NCBI GenBank assembly: GCA_002711625.1
Contig: PARR01000047.1
Span: 1 to 10,635, forward strand
Source of the DNA: Rickettsiales bacterium
GTDB taxonomy: Bacteria; Pseudomonadota; Alphaproteobacteria; Methylaequorales; Methylaequoraceae
DNA length: 10,635 bases
Direction: 5' to 3'
Shown here: positions 1 through 6,453 of the stretch, in pieces
How the letters are laid out: every line of letters begins with the position of its first letter
Numbering within the stretch: the stretch's first letter is position 1
Made by a program: the position numbers and the translations under genes
Notes under the pieces: generated by a model
Seen by the model: only the letters and a program-made list of their open reading frames with translations
Database searches by the model: none
Told to the model about the DNA's origin: nothing

Positions 1-234
1 ATCATATTTTTTAAGCTTTCTGTTTGCAAAAGCATACATGCTCCAACCATCAGCATCATCTTTTTCAGCCTTTACATATTTGCTTAGCGATTTCCTTGCC
101 AGCTCGTATTGACCCTTGTAAAGGTATCTTTCAGCCTCTTTAAAAAGCTTCTCAGGATTTACCTTCTTTGATGGTGCAGAAGACAAATTAAATACACTTA
201 TTAATATTAAAACAATGGCAAGAATTTTTTTCAT
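1..234 (-). CDS. Secreted TPR-like repeat protein, N-terminal part (runs off left edge)
   Basis: Read from ATG at 234 towards position 1, this gives 78 codons without a stop, so the C-terminus is missing. Residues 1-20 are a signal peptide: a Lys-Lys start, a hydrophobic stretch, then an SSA cleavage site. The mature part contains a helix pair (FKEAERYLYKGQYELARKSL, about residues 30-49) followed by a second helix with DADGWSMYAFANRKL, the spacing and small/aromatic pattern of a tetratricopeptide repeat. TPR proteins are usually protein-interaction scaffolds; here it would act in the periplasm or at the envelope. No specific partner can be named. It diverges from the M23 lipoprotein gene across a 105-bp gap. 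The call of an exported helical-repeat protein is fairly safe; the function is unknown. Confidence 0.72.
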   Translation of the reverse strand, partial: MKKILAIVLILISVFNLSSAPSKKVNPEKLFKEAERYLYKGQYELARKSLSKYVKAEKDDADGWSMYAFANRKLKKYD

Positions 235-275
235 GAATTAAATTTAAGGGAAATTTTTGCCATCAGCAATGAGAT

Positions 276-302
276 TTGAATGATTTCACATTCTTGTAAT
301 AT
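276..302 (+). promoter_or_regulatory. Candidate sigma70-type promoter for the M23 lipoprotein gene
   Basis: A TTGAAT hexamer (276-281) and a TAATAT hexamer (297-302) are separated by 15 bp, a little shorter than the usual 16-18. The predicted start of transcription is near 309, leaving a leader of about 30 bases before the ATG at 340. In AT-rich DNA such matches arise by chance, so this is a weak call. No clear Shine-Dalgarno precedes the ATG. Confidence 0.3.
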
Positions 303-339
303 TCTTTCACTTTGAAAGAAAAATCGTTATTTTGTAAGA

Positions 340-1125
340 ATGAAAAATTTTTTGATCTGTTTTCTTTTAGTGCTATTGGGATCATGCGCATCTATAACCT
401 CATATCAGCTTCCAAGTAATTTTGAATTAATTGGAAATTCTGGGGGATTTATAAAAATAATTGCAAGAGCAGAAAGTTCTGGTTATTTGGTAAAAGAGTC
501 TGGCATAGATTATGAGATTTTAGGTTTACCTTATGTGCTTGAGAGTAATGAGCAAGAAGTTTTAGGTTTGAATGTATCAATTAAAGCAATCGACTATGGA
601 GAATCAAGGATAACTATTGAAAATAATGCATTGGTCAATTTAAATATTGCTGACCAAAAAAGGGCGAGTTCTGAGGCTTTAAAAGTAAGACAAATCGTTA
701 AAAATAAATCACCGCAAAGAGATTTTAATTTTGATTTTGTTACACCAGTGAAAAATTTTATAACTTCTGGTTACGGTAAAAAAAGATTTATAAACGGTTC
801 TCCAAGAGCACCGCACCTTGCGCTTGATATTGATGGGTTTGAGGGCGATCCTGTTGTTGCTCCTAAGCCTGGAAAAGTAGTACTAGCAGAAGAGCATTTT
901 TATAGTGGGAAATTTATGATTCTTGATCACGGTGGAGGATTATTTACATCGTACAGCCATCTTAGTGCGATGGCAGTAGATCTTGGCTCTGAGGTAAATA
1001 CAGGAGATCTTATTGGCAGTATTGGGTCAACTGGAAGAGTTACCGGACCACATTTGCATTGGGTTGTTTATCTCAACGGCAATAGAATTAATCCTGAGTT
1101 ACTTGTTAATTTAGAGTCTTACTAG
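340..1125 (+). CDS. M23-family zinc metallopeptidase, predicted lipoprotein
   Basis: This is a likely peptidoglycan endopeptidase (LytM/M23 fold) anchored in the envelope. Residues 1-15 are a hydrophobic signal sequence ending in a lipobox (L-G-S-C, Cys16), so lipid attachment is expected. Residues 30-105 form a beta-rich N-terminal region ending in GESRITI, as in proteobacterial M23 proteins with an N-terminal beta domain. The catalytic domain spans about 133-258. It has the zinc ligands H159 and D163 (HxxxD in PHLALD) and H240 (HLH at 238-240), and the catalytic histidine H207 (YSHLS). It carries the GRVTGPHLHW signature and GYGKKRFINGSPRAPH, typical of the group. All key residues are present, so it should be an active peptidase and not a degenerate LytM activator. 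The cleaved bond cannot be told from sequence. Its TAG stop overlaps the stop of the opposing gene in a shared CTAG. Confidence 0.9.
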   Translation: MKNFLICFLLVLLGSCASITSYQLPSNFELIGNSGGFIKIIARAESSGYLVKESGIDYEILGLPYVLESNEQEVLGLNVSIKAIDYGESRITIENNALVNLNIADQKRASSEALKVRQIVKNKSPQRDFNFDFVTPVKNFITSGYGKKRFINGSPRAPHLALDIDGFEGDPVVAPKPGKVVLAEEHFYSGKFMILDHGGGLFTSYSHLSAMAVDLGSEVNTGDLIGSIGSTGRVTGPHLHWVVYLNGNRINPELLVNLESY

Positions 1126-1724
1126 GATTGGAGAAAATACCGTTGCCATTCTTCGTTTTCTAATTTGTAGCATTCCCGGTAATTCAATCTTTCTTCATTG
1201 GCCTCCCAAAATTCAAAAAAGGCAATTTTAATTTGATAACCACCCCAATCTGGAGGTCTGTTTTGCTGTATCTCTCCTGAACTAATAGCTTCTTTCACTT
1301 GTTCAAATTTTGCTTGTAAGATTTCATATGATTCTATTGGTTTTGATTGATCTGAGGCAATTGCTGCAGCATTTTTTCCGATTTCCCTGCTGTTAAAATG
1401 TTTATCGGAAAAATTTTCACTGCACTTTGAAATGATTCCTTCCAGTCTGACTTGAACATCCGTACTGGGCCACCAAAAATTAACTGCAACGTTCTCATTG
1501 TTCTTAAAATCATTAGCCTTATTACTGGTGTAGTTTGAAAAGAAAATAATACTGTCTTCAAAAAGATATTTAAAATTTACGTATCTTGAATGTGGTTTGT
1601 ATTCTTGATCCACAGAAGTGATACAGCCTGCTTCGACATGAGGCTGGCCTGCAGACTCGGCAGCCAGATAATACTCTTGGAAGATAAGAAAGGGTTTTTT
1701 TGTATCGAGATTTTTAAATTGCAT
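1122..1724 (-). CDS. Pyridoxamine 5'-phosphate oxidase family protein (PdxH-like, altered active site)
   Basis: At 200 residues this is an FMN-dependent oxidase of the PNPOx fold; E. coli PdxH has 218. Both family domains are visible. The FMN-binding split barrel has SRYVNFK (R47, K52), FFSNYTSNKA (61-70) and QVRLEG (91-96). The C-terminal dimerisation segment has WGGY (160-163), FEFW (170-173) and R179. PdxH makes PLP from PNP or PMP in the cytoplasm. Against E. coli PdxH, several substrate-site positions differ: the RLHDR motif reads RLNYR (His to Asn181), KYF before the conserved SR reads KHF (Tyr to His109), the RPRxSxIG loop reads REIGKN, and the usual terminal proline is missing. It could be a divergent true PdxH or a relative acting on another substrate, so no symbol is given. 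It is divergent from kbl, whose product needs PLP. Family membership is secure; the exact reaction is not. Confidence 0.82.
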   Translation of the reverse strand: MQFKNLDTKKPFLIFQEYYLAAESAGQPHVEAGCITSVDQEYKPHSRYVNFKYLFEDSIIFFSNYTSNKANDFKNNENVAVNFWWPSTDVQVRLEGIISKCSENFSDKHFNSREIGKNAAAIASDQSKPIESYEILQAKFEQVKEAISSGEIQQNRPPDWGGYQIKIAFFEFWEANEERLNYRECYKLENEEWQRYFLQS

Positions 1725-1750
1725 TTTTCCAATAAGTATAGGAGTTTTTT

Positions 1751-1758
1751 ATTATAAT
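1751..1758. promoter_or_regulatory. Symmetrical -10 element shared by kbl (plus) and the PdxH-like gene (minus)
   Basis: ATTATAAT is its own reverse complement, so a perfect TATAAT reads on both strands: 1753-1758 on plus and 1756-1751 on minus. On plus, transcription would begin about seven bases past the hexamer, at or next to the kbl GTG at 1765, giving a leaderless message. On minus it would begin near 1744, about 20 bases before the ATG at 1724. A second minus-strand hexamer, TATACT, lies at 1740-1735. No convincing -35 box is seen for either direction, which limits confidence. Confidence 0.4.
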
Positions 1759-1764
1759 TCTATT

Positions 1765-2958
1765 GTGCAAGAAAGTTTTTACAGTGCTATTGATAATGAG
1801 ATAACAAAACTCAAAGCAAAGGGTTTGTATAAATCTGAAAAAAATATTGCGTCTCCACAAAGAACAGAAGTGACGCTTGATAATCAAGCTAATTTGTTAA
1901 ATTTCTGTGCCAATGATTATTTAGGTCTTGCAAGCAATAAAGAGATTATTGAAACTGCATCTGCAAGCCTTGATGAAAAAGGATTTGGTATGGCTTCAGT
2001 TCGATTTATTTGTGGAACAAATAGTCTTCACAGAGAACTTGAAAAAAGACTTAGTGATTTCCTTGGTTATGAAGACTGTATTCTTTATGTAGCTTGTTTT
2101 GATGCCAACGGCGGACTATTTGAACCTTTATTTGGAGCTGAAGATGCGATCATTAGTGATGCTTTAAATCATGCCTCACTCATTGACGGAATTAGGCTGT
2201 GCAAAGCAAAAAGATTTAGGTATAACCATAGCGATATGGCAGATTTAGAGTTACAACTGCAGCGGGCAGACGAGCAAAGTGCAAAAAATAAAATTATTGT
2301 GAGTGATGGAGTTTTCTCTATGGATGGAACTTATGCAAAGCTTGATAAAATAACTGATCTAGCTGAAAAATATAATGCACTTGTCATGCTTGACGATTGT
2401 CATGCTACAGGTTTTGTTGGGCAAGGTGGAAAGGGAACTGCAGAGCATTTTGATTTGCTCGGAAAAGTTGACATTCTAACTGGAACACTAGGAAAAGCCT
2501 TAGGTGGTGCTTCTGGAGGTTTTACATGTGCTCGAAAAAATGTCGTTGAATTACTTAAACAAAAATCTAGGCCTTATCTTTTTTCAAATGCACTTTCACC
2601 ATCAATTGTTGCAGCCAGTTTAAAAGCGCTAGAAATTGTTGAGCAAGAACCTGATAGGAGAAAGAGAATTTTCGAGAATGCCCGATATTTTAGAGATAAG
2701 ATGACGGCGCTTGGATTTAACTTAAAAGGAGATGAGCATCCTATAATCCCAGTGATGTTAGGAGATGCAAATTTAGCACAAAAATTTTCTAAAAGATTGA
2801 CAGAGGAGGGCATTTTCGCAGTTGGTTTCTTTTTCCCTGTCGTTCCTGAGGGCCAAGCTCGTATAAGATTACAAATAAATAGTGAACATACCAAAGAGCA
2901 ACTAGATTTCGCTTTAAAATCTTTTGAAAAAATAGGTAAAGAATTGAATATATTATGA
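1765..2958 (+). CDS. kbl: 2-amino-3-ketobutyrate CoA ligase (glycine C-acetyltransferase)
   Basis: This PLP enzyme of the alpha-oxoamine synthase family cleaves 2-amino-3-ketobutyrate with CoA into glycine and acetyl-CoA, the second step of threonine breakdown. Its 397 residues match E. coli Kbl (398) almost without gaps. Seen are NFCANDYLGLA (46-56), GFGMASVRFICGT (73-85), SDALNHASLIDG (131-142; H136), the cofactor region LDDCHATGF (209-217; D211, H213), and TGTLGKALGGASGG with the Schiff-base lysine K244. Ser in the usual DDSHA is Cys212 here. The start is GTG: its N-terminus MQESFY aligns with MRGEFY of E. coli, and no in-frame ATG lies nearby upstream. GGAG at 1741-1744 is 20 bases from the start, too far for a normal ribosome site. 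The gene overlaps tdh by four bases (ATGA), so the two are coupled. Confidence 0.96.
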   Translation: MQESFYSAIDNEITKLKAKGLYKSEKNIASPQRTEVTLDNQANLLNFCANDYLGLASNKEIIETASASLDEKGFGMASVRFICGTNSLHRELEKRLSDFLGYEDCILYVACFDANGGLFEPLFGAEDAIISDALNHASLIDGIRLCKAKRFRYNHSDMADLELQLQRADEQSAKNKIIVSDGVFSMDGTYAKLDKITDLAEKYNALVMLDDCHATGFVGQGGKGTAEHFDLLGKVDILTGTLGKALGGASGGFTCARKNVVELLKQKSRPYLFSNALSPSIVAASLKALEIVEQEPDRRKRIFENARYFRDKMTALGFNLKGDEHPIIPVMLGDANLAQKFSKRLTEEGIFAVGFFFPVVPEGQARIRLQINSEHTKEQLDFALKSFEKIGKELNIL

Positions 2959-3980
2959 AAGCACTGGTCAAAGAAAAACCTACTATTGGCTTGACGTTAA
3001 TGGATGTTGATATTCCTTCTTATCAGGATAATGAAATCTTAATAAAGGTAAAAAGAACTGCAATCTGTGGTACAGATCTGCATATTTGGAATTGGGATGC
3101 TTGGGCTCAAAAAACAATTAAAACACCAATGACAATTGGCCATGAGTTCATGGGTGAAGTTGCTGAAGTTGGAAAAAATGTAAAAGATTTTAAGATTGGC
3201 CAGAGAGTTTCAGTAGAATCGCATATTGCTGGAACAAAAAGTCGAAATGCACGAGCAGGAAAGTTACATCTTGATCCTGATACAATTAATCTTGGAGTTG
3301 ACCGTGATGGTGCTTTTGCTGAGTACGTTGTTGTGCCAGAAAAAAATGTAGTGCCTCTGCCAGACTCTGTTGAAGATAATCTCGCATCGATTCTAGACCC
3401 ATTTGGGAATGCAGTTCATTCAACGCTATCTTTTGATCTCGTAGGAGAAGATGTATTAATTACTGGTGCTGGCCCAATTGGCATAATGTCTGCAGCAATT
3501 GCAGAACATGTCGGAGCAAAAAAAGTTCTTCTAACAGATATTAATCAAAAACGTTTGGAATTAGCAGCAAAGGTTTGTGATGTTGAAACTCTTGATGTTT
3601 CCACTATGCCAATAAAACAAAAAATGACAGCAATGGGCCTGAAAGAGGGTTTTGATGTTGGTCTAGAGATGTCGGGATCAGAGCAAGCGCTTCGAGATAT
3701 GGTTGATTGTATGATTATGGGCGGTGATATCGCTCTTTTAGGTTTGCCGAGCGATGAAATAAAAGTCGATTTATCCCAAATTATATTCAAAGCACTAAAT
3801 ATAAAAGCTATTTACGGAAGAGAAATTTATGAGACCTGGTACAAGGCCATTGCTTTAATTGAATCGGGATTGGATATATCAAAAATAATTACCCACACCC
3901 TTTCTTATAAAGATTTTCAAGAAGGGTTTGACTTACTTAACGCAGGAAAAGCTGGCAAAGTTGTTCTTAATTGGGACTAG
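2955..3980 (+). CDS. tdh: L-threonine 3-dehydrogenase lacking the structural-zinc cysteines
   Basis: This zinc-dependent medium-chain dehydrogenase oxidises L-threonine to 2-amino-3-ketobutyrate with NAD+, feeding Kbl. It has 341 residues, the same as E. coli Tdh, and aligns without gaps through most of its length. The catalytic zinc site is intact (C38 in AICGTD, H63 and E64 in GHEF), H90 is kept, DPFGNAVH spans 148-155, the NAD-binding GAGPIG lies at 171-176, and D195 fits NAD preference. Near the C-terminus are IYGRE (286-290) and GKVVLNWD. The lobe that normally binds structural zinc through four cysteines (93, 96, 99, 107 in E. coli) keeps its length and flanking residues but has G93, S96, A99 and D107. 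The ATG overlaps the kbl stop. The gene ends tail to tail, overlapping the serine hydrolase by 14 bases. Enzyme identity is strong; the zinc-free lobe is unusual. Confidence 0.94.
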   Translation: MKALVKEKPTIGLTLMDVDIPSYQDNEILIKVKRTAICGTDLHIWNWDAWAQKTIKTPMTIGHEFMGEVAEVGKNVKDFKIGQRVSVESHIAGTKSRNARAGKLHLDPDTINLGVDRDGAFAEYVVVPEKNVVPLPDSVEDNLASILDPFGNAVHSTLSFDLVGEDVLITGAGPIGIMSAAIAEHVGAKKVLLTDINQKRLELAAKVCDVETLDVSTMPIKQKMTAMGLKEGFDVGLEMSGSEQALRDMVDCMIMGGDIALLGLPSDEIKVDLSQIIFKALNIKAIYGREIYETWYKAIALIESGLDISKIITHTLSYKDFQEGFDLLNAGKAGKVVLNWD

Positions 3981-5133
3981 CTTCGGTTAGACCGAAGACT
4001 AAGTTTTGAATTCTTTGTACAGGAGGACATTTATCTGTAGAAGTATTTGGACAATTAAATTTATCCTTTTGTGACATAGTCGCAGGCATATTTATCCCGC
4101 CACTTTCATCACTCGCAGGCGCTTCCTCTTCTGCCCCCGCAAAGGCCTCACCAATAGCCTTAAGCCATGAAAAAGGAAGCCATAGAACATAATCAAGTGG
4201 ACCAAAACTAATAACATACCCATTGTCTTTGTTGTGTGAGTATTTTGTAAATTTGACTACCACAAGTTCATCTTCTGGTATTACAAAAAGGTATTGCCCA
4301 TTAAATCCCTCCATACAAAGTAACTTTTTATCCTTTGTCATCTTCCTCACTGCCCAATGCATACCATAATATTCTCCCTCACCCTTAGAAATTGGTTGAG
4401 TTGAATTACGAATATAGTTCGCATCTATAAGTTGCTCGCCATTCCAGTTCCCATCTTGAGCTATTAACTCTCCAAACTTAACAAAGTCCCTTGGCGTCAT
4501 ATCAATACCATGAAAAGTAACATCTCTTAAAGTATGATCTTGCCAGAGCCCATAATCACTCACACCGATAGGATTAAAAATCTCATTTATTAAAACATCA
4601 TGAGGTGATGCATCAAATATCTGCTGAATAATAGGCCCTAGAAGTGCTGTATTAACATTATTATATTTGTAAATTTCACCAGGCTGATTTTCTAACTCAA
4701 CACTCATAGCAAAGGCAAGATTATCTCGTGAAAGAAACATTTCTTCATTCCAAGATTCAGTTCTGTACAAACCAGATTTCATTTCCAATAGATTTCTAAT
4801 TGATATGTCTCCCCTGTCGTCGTTTTCCCAAGATGGAAAGAATTTTCTTATAGGTTGATCAAGATCGTCAATTAAACCTTTTTTTATGGCTACACCAAAT
4901 AAAGATGCATAGAGCGCTTTTGCAATTGATTGTGAGGTAACAAAGTCTTTGAAGTTCTTACCCTCTCCATAATTTTCTAACACTATTTCTCCTCTGTGAG
5001 AAACAATCAATGCTTGGGTTGCGGGATCCCCCATTATGATTTCATTAAGTTGAGCTAATGTTGCTTTATTGATATCCTGCCCCGACAAAAACGCGGCGAA
5101 TAGAACAATGTATACAAATTTACTTTTCAACAT
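3967..5133 (-). CDS. Exported serine hydrolase, beta-lactamase/esterase fold (downstream paralogue)
   Basis: This 388-residue protein belongs to the class C beta-lactamase-like serine hydrolases (Pfam Beta-lactamase type; EstB/NylB-like). Residues 1-18 are a signal peptide, so it acts outside the cytoplasm. The nucleophile motif SxxK is S69-I-A-K72, the second motif YxN is Y157-N-N159, and the third-motif region is EGFNGQ (275-280), the GxxGQ turn usual in this group. Other conserved parts are LLEMKSGL, DMTPRDFVKFGELI (211-224) and GNWNGEQLI. A tail after about residue 330 is acidic and proline-rich (EEEAPASDESGG) with Cys361 and Cys369, which its upstream paralogue lacks. The substrate cannot be told: family members are esterases, amidases or D-amino peptidases, and real beta-lactamase activity is not implied. 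Its start overlaps the end of the upstream paralogue by 14 bases, so it is probably co-translated; its end overlaps tdh. Confidence 0.87.
   Translation of the reverse strand: MLKSKFVYIVLFAAFLSGQDINKATLAQLNEIIMGDPATQALIVSHRGEIVLENYGEGKNFKDFVTSQSIAKALYASLFGVAIKKGLIDDLDQPIRKFFPSWENDDRGDISIRNLLEMKSGLYRTESWNEEMFLSRDNLAFAMSVELENQPGEIYKYNNVNTALLGPIIQQIFDASPHDVLINEIFNPIGVSDYGLWQDHTLRDVTFHGIDMTPRDFVKFGELIAQDGNWNGEQLIDANYIRNSTQPISKGEGEYYGMHWAVRKMTKDKKLLCMEGFNGQYLFVIPEDELVVVKFTKYSHNKDNGYVISFGPLDYVLWLPFSWLKAIGEAFAGAEEEAPASDESGGINMPATMSQKDKFNCPNTSTDKCPPVQRIQNLVFGLTEASPN
3981..3997 (+). terminator. Hairpin just after the tdh stop, possible terminator
   Basis: CTTCGGT (3981-3987) and ACCGAAG (3991-3997) form a perfect 7-bp stem with a 3-base loop, starting at the first base after the tdh TAG. 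A short T run follows at 4003-4006. On the other strand the hairpin lies inside the last codons of the opposing hydrolase (encoding FGLTEA), and no T tract follows it there. Position favours a tdh terminator; the weak, displaced T run makes it uncertain. Confidence 0.45.
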
Positions 5134-6316
5134 TCTCTAGGCTTGCCATAACTTCAACAATGTCCACATAGTTCTCATAAAACTCTTTGGATTCTCCGTT
5201 AGAGAGTGTGTAGGGTGTCTGAACACTACCATCTTCGAAGTCAATCAAACCAATGTCATAAAGGAATCTTGATACTCCTAAAGCTGCATTTACACTCCCC
5301 AAAAACTTTAAAAAACGCAGAGGCCCAAACTTTTGAACATCACCACCACTTGGATAATATTTAGTAATTCTTGTAAAAATAATATCCCTCTCTTTGTCTA
5401 TAAAAACAAATTGTCCAAATTTACCACTTGTATTATAAATTTTGGCTTCATCATCATACTTTGAAACCCACCACTGTAAACTATACCCCCTGGTATCACT
5501 GTTCACCCAGCCCATGCTTGGTGTGCTACCCCAATATAATTGCAGAGACTGATCAACATAGTCTTGTGAAATAACCTGTTCCCCATTCCAATTTCCATTC
5601 CTTGAGAAAAGTAATCCAAATTTTGAATAATCTCTTGCTGACATATCTAGACAACAATAAGTTAATGTATTTCCAGCACTGTCTTCCCAGGCCGTATAAT
5701 TTTGAATGCCAATTTTTGAGAAAATTCTTTCGTCAATTAGCTCTTTTGCAGTTTTTCCAGTCGCACTTTTGAGTATTTCTCCCATCAGCATCGAGTTTAC
5801 ATTGTTGTACTGAAATTTCTCTCCAGCAGTGCTTTCAACCTCTACATCAAGTGCATATTTCAGGTGATCTTCTTCAAAAAACATCATTTCATGTTCATGG
5901 CTGGGAAACTCAAGCCCACTAGTCATATTGAGTATTTGTCTTATTGTGATATCTTTTTTTGACTGGTCATTAAAAGAGTCGACATAATGAGCAACGTGGT
6001 CATCTAAACTTTTAATTTCACCCTTATCCAGTGAAATGCCTATAAGTGCTGCATAAAAACTCTTTGCAGTAGACCAAGAGGTTCCAAAAGAATCTTTATC
6101 AAAACCATTAGCATATTGCTCTTCAACTATATAGCCGTCCTTAATCAGGACTGCACTCATTGTTGCCTGGTCTTCAAAAGTCATTTGAAATAGTTTGTTA
6201 ACAGCTTCTTGATTCAGTTTAACTTCTTCAGCTTCTCTGGTTTCCCAAACCTCGCTAGGATAGTATTTTTCTGCGAAAAGAGATCCGGCAAAGAGGATTA
6301 AATAAAACAATCTCAT
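5120..6316 (-). CDS. Exported serine hydrolase, beta-lactamase/esterase fold (upstream paralogue)
   Basis: A 398-residue relative of the next gene downstream and the first gene of the pair. A signal peptide covers residues 1-15 (hydrophobic core, LFA cleavage). Catalytic motifs are S82-T-A-K85 (SxxK), Y170-N-N172 (YxN) and TSGKFGQ (296-302) in the third-motif position. It shares MTSGLEF-type, YNNVN, DMSARDYSKFGLLF (224-237), NGNWNGEQ and KFGPLRFL stretches with its neighbour at matching places, so the two arose by duplication. The C-terminus lacks the acidic, Cys-containing tail of the other copy. The family hydrolyses ester or amide bonds through an acyl-serine; the natural substrate is unknown. 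Cys221-Cys222 adjoin the DMSARDY motif. No good Shine-Dalgarno is seen before the ATG; a promoter is proposed upstream. Fold and catalytic class are confident, function is not. Confidence 0.88.
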   Translation of the reverse strand: MRLFYLILFAGSLFAEKYYPSEVWETREAEEVKLNQEAVNKLFQMTFEDQATMSAVLIKDGYIVEEQYANGFDKDSFGTSWSTAKSFYAALIGISLDKGEIKSLDDHVAHYVDSFNDQSKKDITIRQILNMTSGLEFPSHEHEMMFFEEDHLKYALDVEVESTAGEKFQYNNVNSMLMGEILKSATGKTAKELIDERIFSKIGIQNYTAWEDSAGNTLTYCCLDMSARDYSKFGLLFSRNGNWNGEQVISQDYVDQSLQLYWGSTPSMGWVNSDTRGYSLQWWVSKYDDEAKIYNTSGKFGQFVFIDKERDIIFTRITKYYPSGGDVQKFGPLRFLKFLGSVNAALGVSRFLYDIGLIDFEDGSVQTPYTLSNGESKEFYENYVDIVEVMASLENVEK

Positions 6317-6350
6317 AATAATCTAAATTTAGTGATACTGATACAATACT

Positions 6351-6378
6351 ACTATATGAATTTTAGTTCCATTTTCAA
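6351..6378 (-). promoter_or_regulatory. Candidate sigma70-type promoter for the serine hydrolase pair
   Basis: On the minus strand TTGAAA (6378-6373) and TATAGT (6356-6351) are 16 bp apart, with predicted transcription start near 6344 and a leader of about 28 bases to the ATG at 6316. Both hexamers match consensus at four or five of six positions. It is one half of a divergent promoter region shared with the ccm operon. Confidence 0.5.
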
Positions 6379-6392
6379 TCTTAATAACCGCG

Positions 6393-6420
6393 TTGTTTTT
6401 TCACCCAAAAACACTATAAA
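6393..6420 (+). promoter_or_regulatory. Candidate sigma70-type promoter for the ccm operon
   Basis: TTGTTT (6393-6398) and TATAAA (6415-6420) are separated by 16 bp. Transcription would start near 6427, about 27 bases before the ccmA ATG at 6454. The remaining ccm genes all overlap, so this would be the only promoter needed for the operon. No operator or clear Shine-Dalgarno is seen. Confidence 0.45.
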
Positions 6421-6453
6421 TAAGGCTACAGAAAAGATATCTAAAAAACCAGT

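Noticed and set aside
235..339. Minus-strand promoter for the TPR-like gene
   Set aside because: No -35/-10 pair with acceptable spacing could be found on that strand, although a promoter presumably exists in the gap.
1741..1744. GGAG as the ribosome binding site of kbl
   Set aside because: It ends 20 bases before the GTG start, too far for normal use, and no nearer in-frame start codon fits the Kbl N-terminus.
2574..2894. Minus-strand open frame of about 106 codons opposite kbl
   Set aside because: It lies wholly inside the strongly conserved kbl frame and shows no recognisable domain.
3967..6316. Beta-lactamase antibiotic resistance
   Set aside because: SxxK and YxN are shared by many esterases and peptidases of this fold; the third motif is GxxGQ-like and not KTG, so resistance is not supported.
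6336..6347. GATACTGATAC near-direct repeat in the divergent gap as an operator
   Set aside because: The units are only five or six bases in AT-rich DNA, with no dyad or second copy, so chance is sufficient.
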